Part shown: positions 1 to 6,560 of the stretch, one piece after another
Position numbering within the stretch: position 1 is the first letter of the stretch
Layout of the letters: each line of letters opens with the position of its first letter
NCBI GenBank assembly: GCA_963767715.1
Contig: CAVYFA010000007.1
Coordinates: 62,001-126,000, forward strand
Reading direction: 5' to 3'
Origin: CAVSXS01 sp963767715
GTDB taxonomy: Bacteria; Chloroflexota; Ktedonobacteria; Ktedonobacterales; Ktedonobacteraceae
Length of the DNA stretch: 64,000 bases
The notes under the pieces: generated by a model
Seen by the model: the letters and a program-made list of their open reading frames with translations, nothing else
Told to the model about the DNA's origin: nothing
Database searches by the model: none
Made by a program: the position numbers and the translations under genes

Positions 1-513
1 GCTGTATTTGACCCCTTCTGGATCGAAGAACCAACCAGCCCGGACGATATTCTGGGGCATGCCACCATTGCGCGCGCTATCGAGCCAATCCGCGTTGCCA
101 CAGGCGAGCACGTGCAGAATCGCATCATCTTCAAGCAACTCTTTCAGGCCAACGCTATCGGCATCTGCCAGATCGATGCATGCCGCGTCGGAGGGGTAAA
201 CGAGGTCCTGGCGATTTTGCTCATGGCCGCCAGGTTCGGCATCCCAGTCTGTCCGCACGCGGGCGGTGTTGGCCTGAGCGAATATGTGCAGCATCTCTCA
301 CTCTTCGACTACATCGCTATTAGCGGCTCGCTCGAGAACCGCATGATCGAGTACACTCCCCACTTGCACGAGCATTTTGTGCATCCGGTCGTTATCAGGG
401 ACGGCCGCTATATGCCCCCGGACGCCCCAGGATATAGCGTGACGATGTATCCCGCGTCGATTGCCGCCTACTCCTATCCCGGTGGGTCGGCGTGGGTAGA
501 TGAAAGGAGTTAA
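1..513 (+). CDS. L-fuconate dehydratase-like enolase-superfamily protein (3' part)
   Basis: The reading frame is open from the window edge, so the gene is cut at its 5' end and only about 170 C-terminal residues are seen. WIEEPTSPDDILGH and the later segments IDACRVGGVNE and CPHAGGVGLSEYVQH match the C-terminal half of the enolase superfamily barrel (mandelate racemase subgroup), in particular L-fuconate dehydratases, including the aromatic-rich tail near YPGGSAW. Known members dehydrate L-fuconate to 2-keto-3-deoxy-L-fuconate using Mg2+. The SDR gene starts 3 bp after the stop, and an aldo/keto reductase follows, which fits an oxidative L-fucose pathway. A close acid-sugar dehydratase with another substrate remains possible. 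Confidence 0.85.
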   Translation, partial: AVFDPFWIEEPTSPDDILGHATIARAIEPIRVATGEHVQNRIIFKQLFQANAIGICQIDACRVGGVNEVLAILLMAARFGIPVCPHAGGVGLSEYVQHLSLFDYIAISGSLENRMIEYTPHLHEHFVHPVVIRDGRYMPPDAPGYSVTMYPASIAAYSYPGGSAWVDERS

Positions 514-515
514 TA

Positions 516-1310
516 GTGCAAAGGGTTGGACTGGTGTTTCGCTTAGATCAAAAAATCGCCTTCGTAACAGGTGCCGGATCGGGCATCGGAGAGCACATCG
601 CGCGCCTCTTTGCGCAGCAGGGCGCGCATGTCATCCTTGCTGACGTCAGGCTTGACGCCGCGGAGCGCGTTGCCGGCGAAATTCGTGCTTCCGGAGGAAG
701 CGCACGCGCCCAGCAGCTTGATGTGGCTGAAGAGTCCCAGGTCAAAGCCGCGATAGAGCGCGTCACCGCTACCGAAGGCCGGCTCGATATCCTGGTCAAC
801 AATGCCGGCATCAGCCACGTTGGCACTATCCTGGAGACCAGCCTGGAAGATTGGGAGAGTGTGATGCGCGTGAATGCCCGCGGCGTCTTCCTCTGCTCGC
901 GTGAAGGGGTACGCCAGATGCTCGCGCAATCGCCGCCTGGAGGGGTAATCATCAACATGTCTTCGGTGGCGGCCAGCATCGGTATCGAGCGGCGCCTGCC
1001 CTACTGTGCGAGCAAAGGCGCAGTGCTGGCGCTGACGCGCTCGATTGCCATCGACTTCGCCACGCGGGGCATTCGCTGCAACGCCATCTGCCCTGGCACC
1101 GTTCAAACGCCATTCGTGGAGGGCTACCTGGCTCGCCATTTCGCCGGCCACGAGGACGAGGTGCGCCAGCAACTCCATGCTCGCCAACCCATCGGCCGCA
1201 TGGGACGCCCGGATGAGATCGCCAATGCCGCGCTCTACCTGGCCTCGGACGAGGCCGCCTTTGTGACAGGCTCGGCGCTCGTCATCGACGGCGGCTGGAC
1301 AGCAATGTAG
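516..1310 (+). CDS. SDR-family oxidoreductase, probable 2-keto-3-deoxy-L-fuconate dehydrogenase
   Basis: Classical short-chain dehydrogenase of 264 residues. It has the cofactor loop TGAGSGIG near residue 18, the NNAG motif near residue 92, and a catalytic Ser with Tyr and Lys in YCASKG. The C-terminal CPGTVQTPF and VTGSALVIDGGW segments are typical of the family. The start is GTG, 3 bp after the dehydratase stop, with AAAGGAG just upstream inside the end of that gene, so the two are translationally coupled. By position next to an L-fuconate dehydratase it likely oxidises 2-keto-3-deoxy-L-fuconate with NAD+. This substrate is inferred from context, since SDR motifs do not define it. Confidence 0.87.
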   Translation: MQRVGLVFRLDQKIAFVTGAGSGIGEHIARLFAQQGAHVILADVRLDAAERVAGEIRASGGSARAQQLDVAEESQVKAAIERVTATEGRLDILVNNAGISHVGTILETSLEDWESVMRVNARGVFLCSREGVRQMLAQSPPGGVIINMSSVAASIGIERRLPYCASKGAVLALTRSIAIDFATRGIRCNAICPGTVQTPFVEGYLARHFAGHEDEVRQQLHARQPIGRMGRPDEIANAALYLASDEAAFVTGSALVIDGGWTAM

Positions 1311-1358
1311 GGACGCGATTCATCGCATCCTCTGACCACGCTCGAAATGGAGGAACAT

Positions 1359-2330
1359 ATGCCTTCTCAGTCAGAAGCCTCAAGGCCGCTCGCCTTGCGC
1401 CCGCTCGGCTCGACAGGCCTGCAGGTGACGCCCATTTGCATCGGTACAGCCCCGCTTGGGAGCATGCTGGAGACCTTCGACTATGAAGTCCCCGAAGAGC
1501 GCGCCCTGGCCACGCTGCGCGCTTTCTTCGCCGGTCACAGCAACAGCGGGACCAGTCCCTTCAACTTCCTGGATACCGCTGCCTCCTACGGCGACGGCGA
1601 GAGCGAGCGCCGCATCGGTATCGTGCTCCGCGAGCTTGGCGGGCTTCCACCCGGCTTTGTGCTGGCAACCAAGGCCGACCGCGACTTGCAGACCGGCATC
1701 TTTACCGGCGCGCAGATGCGGCGCAGCGTCGAGCGCAGCCTGCGCCTCCTGGGCCTGGATCAACTGCAACTCGTCTACCTCCACGACCCCGAGCATATCT
1801 CCTTCGAAGAGGCTATGCAGCCGGGCGGTCCAGTCGAGGTGCTGCAGCTCTGTAAAGAAGAAGGTCTGATCGCGCACCTGGGCGTTGCGGGTGGCCCGAT
1901 CGATCTGATGAAGCGCTTTGTCGAAACCAGCCTCTTTGAGGCGGCCATTTCGCATAATCGCTTCACACTCCTCAACCGCGAGGCTGAACCGCTCTGGGAG
2001 CTATGTACGCGCCGGGGAGTCGCGGCCGTGAACGCCGCGCCATACGGGAGCGGCCTCCTGGTGAAAGGCCCAGGCGCCTACCCGCGCTATATGTATAACC
2101 AGGCGTCGCCCGATCTGCTCCGGCGCGCCAGGCAAATGGAAGAGGCCTGCCAACGTCACAGCCTGCCACTCGCGGCAGCAGCGCTGCAGTTCTCACTCCG
2201 TGATGCCCGCATCGTCTCCACCATTGTCGGCATGACTCGCCCTGAGCGCCTGGCAGAGACGCTGAAGCTGGCGCAGCAGTCAATCCCAGATGAACTCTGG
2301 ACTGAACTCAATTCCATCTACCGGTCCTGA
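1359..2330 (+). CDS. Aldo/keto reductase, L-fucose dehydrogenase-like
   Basis: Aldo/keto reductase with the catalytic set visible in order: Asp in FLDTA, Tyr in ASYGDGESE, Lys in LATKAD and His in YLHDPE. An ATG at 1347 is also in frame, but the ATG at 1359 is preceded by GGAGGA at a good distance, giving a protein of 323 residues. Family members of this branch oxidise L-fucose or related aldoses to lactones. Together with the two upstream genes it would open the non-phosphorylated L-fucose route. The 3' end overlaps the convergent gene at 2280 by 51 bp. Confidence 0.85.
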   Translation: MPSQSEASRPLALRPLGSTGLQVTPICIGTAPLGSMLETFDYEVPEERALATLRAFFAGHSNSGTSPFNFLDTAASYGDGESERRIGIVLRELGGLPPGFVLATKADRDLQTGIFTGAQMRRSVERSLRLLGLDQLQLVYLHDPEHISFEEAMQPGGPVEVLQLCKEEGLIAHLGVAGGPIDLMKRFVETSLFEAAISHNRFTLLNREAEPLWELCTRRGVAAVNAAPYGSGLLVKGPGAYPRYMYNQASPDLLRRARQMEEACQRHSLPLAAAALQFSLRDARIVSTIVGMTRPERLAETLKLAQQSIPDELWTELNSIYRS

Positions 2331-3164
2331 AGCTGCCTCCTTGACCCGGTACCCCCGCTCATCCATGCGTGGTCCGAAAAACTCGAGGCGGTAGACGCCG
2401 CTCGGACAGGTGACCTCGTGATAGTAACTGAACTCTGGGGAGACCATTTGGACCGGGCTTCCTTTGCTCATCTCTCGTAGTGGCAAGGTCTGGAATCCCA
2501 GGACTGCCTCAGCGCTGGTCGCATACTCATGGACCTGCCCATCGGCGGCAATCACCGTGTAGTGGGTGGTATAGGGAAACTGAACAGAGGGAGCAAAGAA
2601 GGTGATGGGACCGTAGTCGCTGCCTTCAAGTATCGTTGCGGTGTCAGAAGCGAACCAGGCTTTCCAAACAGTATTGGAAAACGTCCCTCGTCGTTGGTCA
2701 AGATAGCACACGGCGTAGTCGGTTCCAGAGACCGCCACTGGATGCACCCCGGCATTCCCAAAGATGATGCCGCGCATATTCTTACTCGCACTCCACGAGC
2801 GTTCGGCTCCTTTCGGATGCTCCCAGGCGTGCTCGCCGTAGAGCAGGACGGGGATTCCCCGTTGATAGGTAGCCCGCGCTTCTTCTTGCGAGATCTCCCC
2901 CCACGTCGAGAGAGGAACGTAGAAGTTAGTACTCTTCTTCAGAGGCACTCTCTCTGCCAATTTTGATTGCACCGACTTCAATAAGAGTGGCACATCGAAG
3001 TCGTTGAGCTGCTTCATCGCGAGCGTGAGGTCGGGAACCGAAAGTTCCCGCCCATTGCGCAGTCGTACATGATACGTTCTTTCAAGCAGCCATGTTTCAC
3101 TGAGACGCTCGGAAAATGGCACGGTCATCGGCAGGAGCGTCGCCGCCTGTAGTGAGGTTGTCAT
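2280..3164 (-). CDS. Hypothetical protein, 294 residues
   Basis: Long open frame with GAGAAAGG upstream of its ATG. I do not recognise the family. It has no clear signal peptide or membrane segment. The sequence is rich in aromatic residues and beta-type stretches. The N-terminal part (residues 20-80) is more helical and leucine-rich, ending near LAERVPLKK. A C-terminal segment (EVTCPSGVYRLEFFGPRMDERGY) suggests a beta-sandwich. Its 3' end overlaps the convergent aldo/keto reductase by 51 bp, unusual for two functional genes, but both frames look coding there. Confidence 0.6.
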   Translation of the reverse strand: MTTSLQAATLLPMTVPFSERLSETWLLERTYHVRLRNGRELSVPDLTLAMKQLNDFDVPLLLKSVQSKLAERVPLKKSTNFYVPLSTWGEISQEEARATYQRGIPVLLYGEHAWEHPKGAERSWSASKNMRGIIFGNAGVHPVAVSGTDYAVCYLDQRRGTFSNTVWKAWFASDTATILEGSDYGPITFFAPSVQFPYTTHYTVIAADGQVHEYATSAEAVLGFQTLPLREMSKGSPVQMVSPEFSYYHEVTCPSGVYRLEFFGPRMDERGYRVKEAASGPVDGIEFSPEFIWD

Positions 3165-3252
3165 TGATGTAACCTTTCTCTAGAAAGCTGGAGGAGCACT
3201 CAACGGGATTCCTGGCTCCCTTACTACACGACCCAGTTCCTCCAGTGTGCAT

Positions 3253-4080
3253 TTAGTGGGACAGGGAGGGCTCACTGCTACGAGAGCCGTTCAGTGGCTC
3301 AAGGGCAGGCACGCCTGCGTTGCGTTGTAAGGTCTGGACGAACGGCGCCACCAGGTCGAGGGGCAGTGGGAAGACGATCGTCGAGTTCTTCTCCACCGCG
3401 ATCTCGGTCAGCGTTTGCAGGTAGCGCAGTTGCAGAGCAGAAGACTGCGAGCCGATCACTGCCGCGGCCTGAGCGAGCTTGGTCGAGGCGAGCAATTCCC
3501 CCTCGGCATGGATGACTTTAGCGCGCTTCTCACGCTCAGCTTCCGCCTGCTTGGCCATGGCGCGCTGCATTGTTGCCGGCAATTCCACATCTTTGATCTC
3601 GACCGCCGTCACCTTGACCCCCCAGCGCTCGGTCTGCTCGTCGATGATCCCTTGCAGATCACGGTTGATCTTTTTGCGCTCGGCCAGCAGTTCATCCAGT
3701 TCCGATTGGCCCAGCACATTGCGCAAGGTCGTCTGACCGATCTGCGTGGTGGCCTGGTTGAAGTTCACCACATTGACCACCGCCGCGATCGGATCGGCGA
3801 CCAGGAAGTAGACCACGGCCGTCACCCGGATCGTCACGTTATCACGCGTGATCACCTCTTGGGGCGGCACCGTCAGCGTGACGATACGCAGGTCGACTTT
3901 GGCCATGCGCGAGATGAAGGGCGGCACCAGGAACAGCCCGGGACCTTTCGCCCCGATCAAGCGCCCCAGTACGAAGATCACCCCACGCTCATACTGCTGC
4001 ACCACGCGGATAGCGGAGAGCGCCAGGATGACGAGAACAAGCACGACAGCAACAATTACAAACAACACGAGTAAATTCAT
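3253..4080 (-). CDS. SPFH/Band 7 (slipin/stomatin-like) membrane protein
   Basis: Stomatin-type protein of 275 residues. A single N-terminal membrane segment (about residues 2-24) is followed by the conserved YERGVIFVLGRL entry to the SPFH domain, then PPFISRMAKVDLR, TRDNVTI, and a helical AEAEREKRAKVIHAEGE coiled-coil segment typical of slipins. The frame extends upstream, but the ATG at 4080 has AAGGAGG six bases away and makes the membrane anchor the true N terminus. Proteins of this family scaffold membrane microdomains or partner NfeD-like proteases; no nfeD is nearby. It is the last gene of the minus-strand cluster with the ECF sigma factor 43 bp upstream. Confidence 0.9.
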   Translation of the reverse strand: MNLLVLFVIVAVVLVLVILALSAIRVVQQYERGVIFVLGRLIGAKGPGLFLVPPFISRMAKVDLRIVTLTVPPQEVITRDNVTIRVTAVVYFLVADPIAAVVNVVNFNQATTQIGQTTLRNVLGQSELDELLAERKKINRDLQGIIDEQTERWGVKVTAVEIKDVELPATMQRAMAKQAEAEREKRAKVIHAEGELLASTKLAQAAAVIGSQSSALQLRYLQTLTEIAVEKNSTIVFPLPLDLVAPFVQTLQRNAGVPALEPLNGSRSSEPSLSH

Positions 4081-4123
4081 GGCAAGCCTCCTTACGGCAT
4101 GAAAAATTGGCGAGGGGAAAAGC

Positions 4124-4759
4124 TCATGGCCGCTTCTTTCCTCCGTAGTACGCAAACTCCGACCCCAGCAAGGTTCGCAACTGCTTTCTCGCCCGGTAAA
4201 AGTACACTTTGGCCGTTGTTTCTGGGATGTGGAGCGCCCGCCCAATCTCGCGGTAGCTCAGTTGGGCGTCACAGCGCAGCAGCACGACCGCGCGGTAGTG
4301 CGCGGGCAATCTCTCAATCGCCTCAAGGAGCCTGTGCCGTAGCTCGCGCAGTTCGACCTGCTCCTCCGGCTGCCGGTCCGGGTCAGGAATGGTGGCAAGG
4401 AAGGAGTATTCACCCCCATCTGGGAACGGCTCGATCTCAGAAAAGAGCAGGTATCGCCTGCGACGCAGTTCATCGATAGAGCCGTGACGTGCTACCTGGC
4501 TTAACCAGGCCTTGAGCGTTTCTCCCGGTACCAGTGTAGGCAACGAGCGGTAGAATTGGAGGAAGACGTATTGCAAGACATCGTGGGCGAGGTGTTCGTC
4601 GCGCACCAGGCGGGAGATCAGCCGGAAGAGCAAGGCGCTGTACCGCTCGAACAGGATTTCGAACGCGCCTTGATCGCCGATTTGCGCTTGTTGAACCAGG
4701 TCGTCATCCGTCAGGTCCGAGCGCCGCCTGGTTGAGTCGAGATACGTTTGCATAGACAT
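4124..4759 (-). CDS. ECF-type RNA polymerase sigma factor
   Basis: Sigma-70 family protein of 211 residues with region 2 (DDLVQQAQIGDQGAFEILFERY, then HDVLQYVFLQFYRSLP) and region 4 (LPAHYRAVVLLRCDAQLSYREIGRALHIPETTAKVYFYRARKQL), the helix-turn-helix that reads the -35 element. There is no region 1.1 or 3, as expected for ECF sigmas. It starts 5 bp after the stop of the four-helix membrane protein gene, which therefore is a candidate anti-sigma or signal partner, although it shows no anti-sigma zinc motif. Transcription likely begins at the repeat-containing promoter near 5.86 kb. Confidence 0.92.
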   Translation of the reverse strand: MSMQTYLDSTRRRSDLTDDDLVQQAQIGDQGAFEILFERYSALLFRLISRLVRDEHLAHDVLQYVFLQFYRSLPTLVPGETLKAWLSQVARHGSIDELRRRRYLLFSEIEPFPDGGEYSFLATIPDPDRQPEEQVELRELRHRLLEAIERLPAHYRAVVLLRCDAQLSYREIGRALHIPETTAKVYFYRARKQLRTLLGSEFAYYGGKKRP

Positions 4760-4764
4760 CCCCG

Positions 4765-5466
4765 CTACTCTTCAAGCCTCAGGTAATGAGGATGTCTCAC
4801 GGTCGCTACCCATGTGCCGAAGAGACTCACCAGTCCCCCACCAATGCTCCACAGACACAGCAGCAGCAAAGAGATCACGAGACTCCCAATCGTCAAGCTT
4901 GTACCATTCACAACGAGATTGCCTGGATAGCTGGGAATAAGGCCCACCAGGAAGGTAAGCAGGTAGAAGATGGCGCCTGCCAGAGCGCCTGCCAGAAAAC
5001 CAAGCCGGCGACGGACGGCAATTCTGCCGACGATCAATCCGACAAACAAGCCGATCAGCAGGCTGAGCGTGACATTGAGGAGTTCCAATCCTGCCAGGGC
5101 AAGAGCCGTCTTGACGGTCAACTTATCCACCGCAATTTGCTGGCTGGCTGCATGAAAGGTGCCCGCAAACACGAGGGTGATCACCATCGTCAGCAGGGCA
5201 GCGACCACCCCTGCAATGGCACCGGCAATCGCCGCATAGTACAACCCCCGTTGAGGAAGGAAAGTACGTTGCCGAGCACGTGGGCCGCTGGGTGGTAACG
5301 CAGATTGTGCTGCTGCGACCGGAGGGGTGTCTTTGAGCGTCCCGCCTGGTTCATCATGTCCTGGCGGTTCGTTGTTGCCGAGTGGTCCTGTTGGCTCCCT
5401 GGTGGGTGGAATATCTCCGCCGCTGTGAGGGGGTTGCAGTTCGGTCTGCACCGTTGCGTCTTGCAT
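4765..5466 (-). CDS. Four-helix membrane protein with proline-rich cytoplasmic N terminus
   Basis: The first 65-70 residues are polar and Pro/Gly-rich. They are followed by four hydrophobic segments, at about residues 75-100, 117-145, 152-172 and 188-215, with Gly/Ala-rich helices. Arg-rich loops (GRIAVRRRLG) suggest the connecting loop faces the cytoplasm. I do not recognise a family. It lies 14 bp after the small gene at 5481 and 5 bp before the ECF sigma gene, so membrane sensing coupled to the sigma factor is plausible but unproven. Confidence 0.75.
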   Translation of the reverse strand: MQDATVQTELQPPHSGGDIPPTREPTGPLGNNEPPGHDEPGGTLKDTPPVAAAQSALPPSGPRARQRTFLPQRGLYYAAIAGAIAGVVAALLTMVITLVFAGTFHAASQQIAVDKLTVKTALALAGLELLNVTLSLLIGLFVGLIVGRIAVRRRLGFLAGALAGAIFYLLTFLVGLIPSYPGNLVVNGTSLTIGSLVISLLLLCLWSIGGGLVSLFGTWVATVRHPHYLRLEE

Positions 5467-5480
5467 CTTGGTTCTCCTTA

Positions 5481-5663
5481 CTACTCCATCTTCTCATACA
5501 ACACGGTCAAGCGACCGGTATGTCTTGAACCTCGCCCGACTCCTTCATCTGTGACGGTATGAACGCGCCAGCCCGCTTTTGCCATCTTCTTGACATCCTT
5601 CCCAAATTGATCGCGCGCTTCTCCCCGAAACATTCCCGACGTATACGTCTTGGTGCTTTGCAT
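5481..5663 (-). CDS. Small protein, DUF4177-like, 60 residues
   Basis: Short gene with AGGAG about ten bases before its ATG. The second half (AGWRVHTVTDEGVGRG, then LTVLYEK) resembles the GWE/R...V.YEK pattern of DUF4177-type small proteins, whose function is unknown. It is the first gene after the promoter at about 5.86 kb and is followed 14 bp later by the membrane protein gene, so it probably heads the operon. The match is short and could be coincidental. Confidence 0.6.
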   Translation of the reverse strand: MQSTKTYTSGMFRGEARDQFGKDVKKMAKAGWRVHTVTDEGVGRGSRHTGRLTVLYEKME

Positions 5664-5857
5664 GGTCTCACTTCTCCTATACTGCGACGCGCGAGGACTG
5701 CTCTCGCGTCAATTTAGCATGACGTGGATGGCTCGTTATGCTATCCTTTCCTGTTGTCTCTCCAGACGTCCTTCTTGCTTACGGTGAGTAGAATATGGCG
5801 AGAGGAAAAGGTACTGCGTACAATTTGGCAACGAAGGAAAGCCATCCTCTGCTTGTA

Positions 5858-5890
5858 AGTGTACCGACTGAGCGTTATAACAAGCGTTAA
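5858..5890 (-). promoter_or_regulatory. Direct-repeat promoter, SARP-like architecture (site 1)
   Basis: Read on the minus strand: TTAACGCT (5890-5883), 4 bp, ATAACGCT (5878-5871), 7 bp, then a -10 box TACACT (5863-5858). The repeats are 12 bp apart and cover the -35 region. The same arrangement occurs at three other places in the window. It points at the small-protein/membrane-protein/ECF sigma/SPFH operon. Confidence 0.7.
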
Positions 5891-5907
5891 ATGCACTCCC
5901 TCCCCGC

Positions 5908-6390
5908 TCAAGTGCCAGGTTGCTGGCTCGTCTCGACGAACCAGAGCCATTTGTCGATGCCTCGCGCGATCTCCGTGAAGATGTCGGCGGTATCGGCGTC
6001 CTGCATTTCGGTCGCCTGCGCGCTGGCGTAGCGTGTATGCCTGCCAAAGTCGGTGAGTGTCGTCGAAAGCACATCAATGTGACTGTGCCCATCTGCATTT
6101 GCCAGAAGATACCCGTCGAGCGAAGACCGGACGTCGACCGCATGCGCCGTTCCCTCGGCCTTGCCACCAAGCTGCACGATACGCTCGGCTATCAGGTTCG
6201 CATACTCCTGCGCTCCCTCGGCGAGCTTGTCGAACAGCTCGCGCAGGGCCATGAACTGGGGCCCTTTGACGTTCCAGTAGGCCTGCCTGCTTTGCAACTG
6301 CAGATTGATGGCGTCGGCTAAGCGGCGGTTCAACATTTCGATTAGTTTGGCCTGCTGCCCTTCGGGCAGGGCATTGTTTTTCCTGGACAT
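5908..6390 (-). CDS. dps: Dps/ferritin-like DNA-protection protein
   Basis: Ferritin-like four-helix protein of 160 residues. INLQLQSRQAYWNVKGPQF carries the Dps ferroxidase-type His/Trp region, followed by FDKLAEGAQEYANLIAERI and VDVRSSLDGY. Dps proteins form dodecamers that oxidise and store iron and shield DNA in stress. A TTG-started extension exists, but ATG at 6390 has AAAGGAG at 7 bp and is preferred. The gene is divergent from the BTAD regulator. Its promoter at 6528-6560 carries the direct-repeat operator, so control by that regulator is likely. Confidence 0.9.
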   Translation of the reverse strand: MSRKNNALPEGQQAKLIEMLNRRLADAINLQLQSRQAYWNVKGPQFMALRELFDKLAEGAQEYANLIAERIVQLGGKAEGTAHAVDVRSSLDGYLLANADGHSHIDVLSTTLTDFGRHTRYASAQATEMQDADTADIFTEIARGIDKWLWFVETSQQPGT

Positions 6391-6527
6391 GGGAGCGCTC
6401 CTTTCACTCAAGCAGTGTTTTGTGCGATAATAGATAGGTTATATGTGGTAGTTCACTTGAAACTCTCTGGCATCCTTTTGTTCATTCATGTGGAGTCAGT
6501 TCTCGTATCTGTACCTACTCTTCTCAA

Positions 6528-6560
6528 ATGATAGCAGCAGAGCGTTATAAGGAACGTTAA
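6528..6560 (-). promoter_or_regulatory. Direct-repeat promoter of dps, overlapping the regulator's RBS (site 2)
   Basis: On the minus strand: TTAACGTT (6560-6553), 4 bp, ATAACGCT (6548-6541), 7 bp, -10 box TATCAT (6533-6528). The geometry is identical to site 1. On the plus strand the same bases contain AAGGA, the ribosome-binding site of the BTAD regulator, and the operator ends exactly at that gene's ATG (6561). Binding here would control dps and could also affect the regulator's own expression. Confidence 0.72.

Noticed and set aside
543..1187. Long minus-strand open frame opposite the SDR gene
   Set aside because: It is the antisense shadow of a high-GC gene with all SDR motifs on the plus strand; no RBS or recognisable domain.
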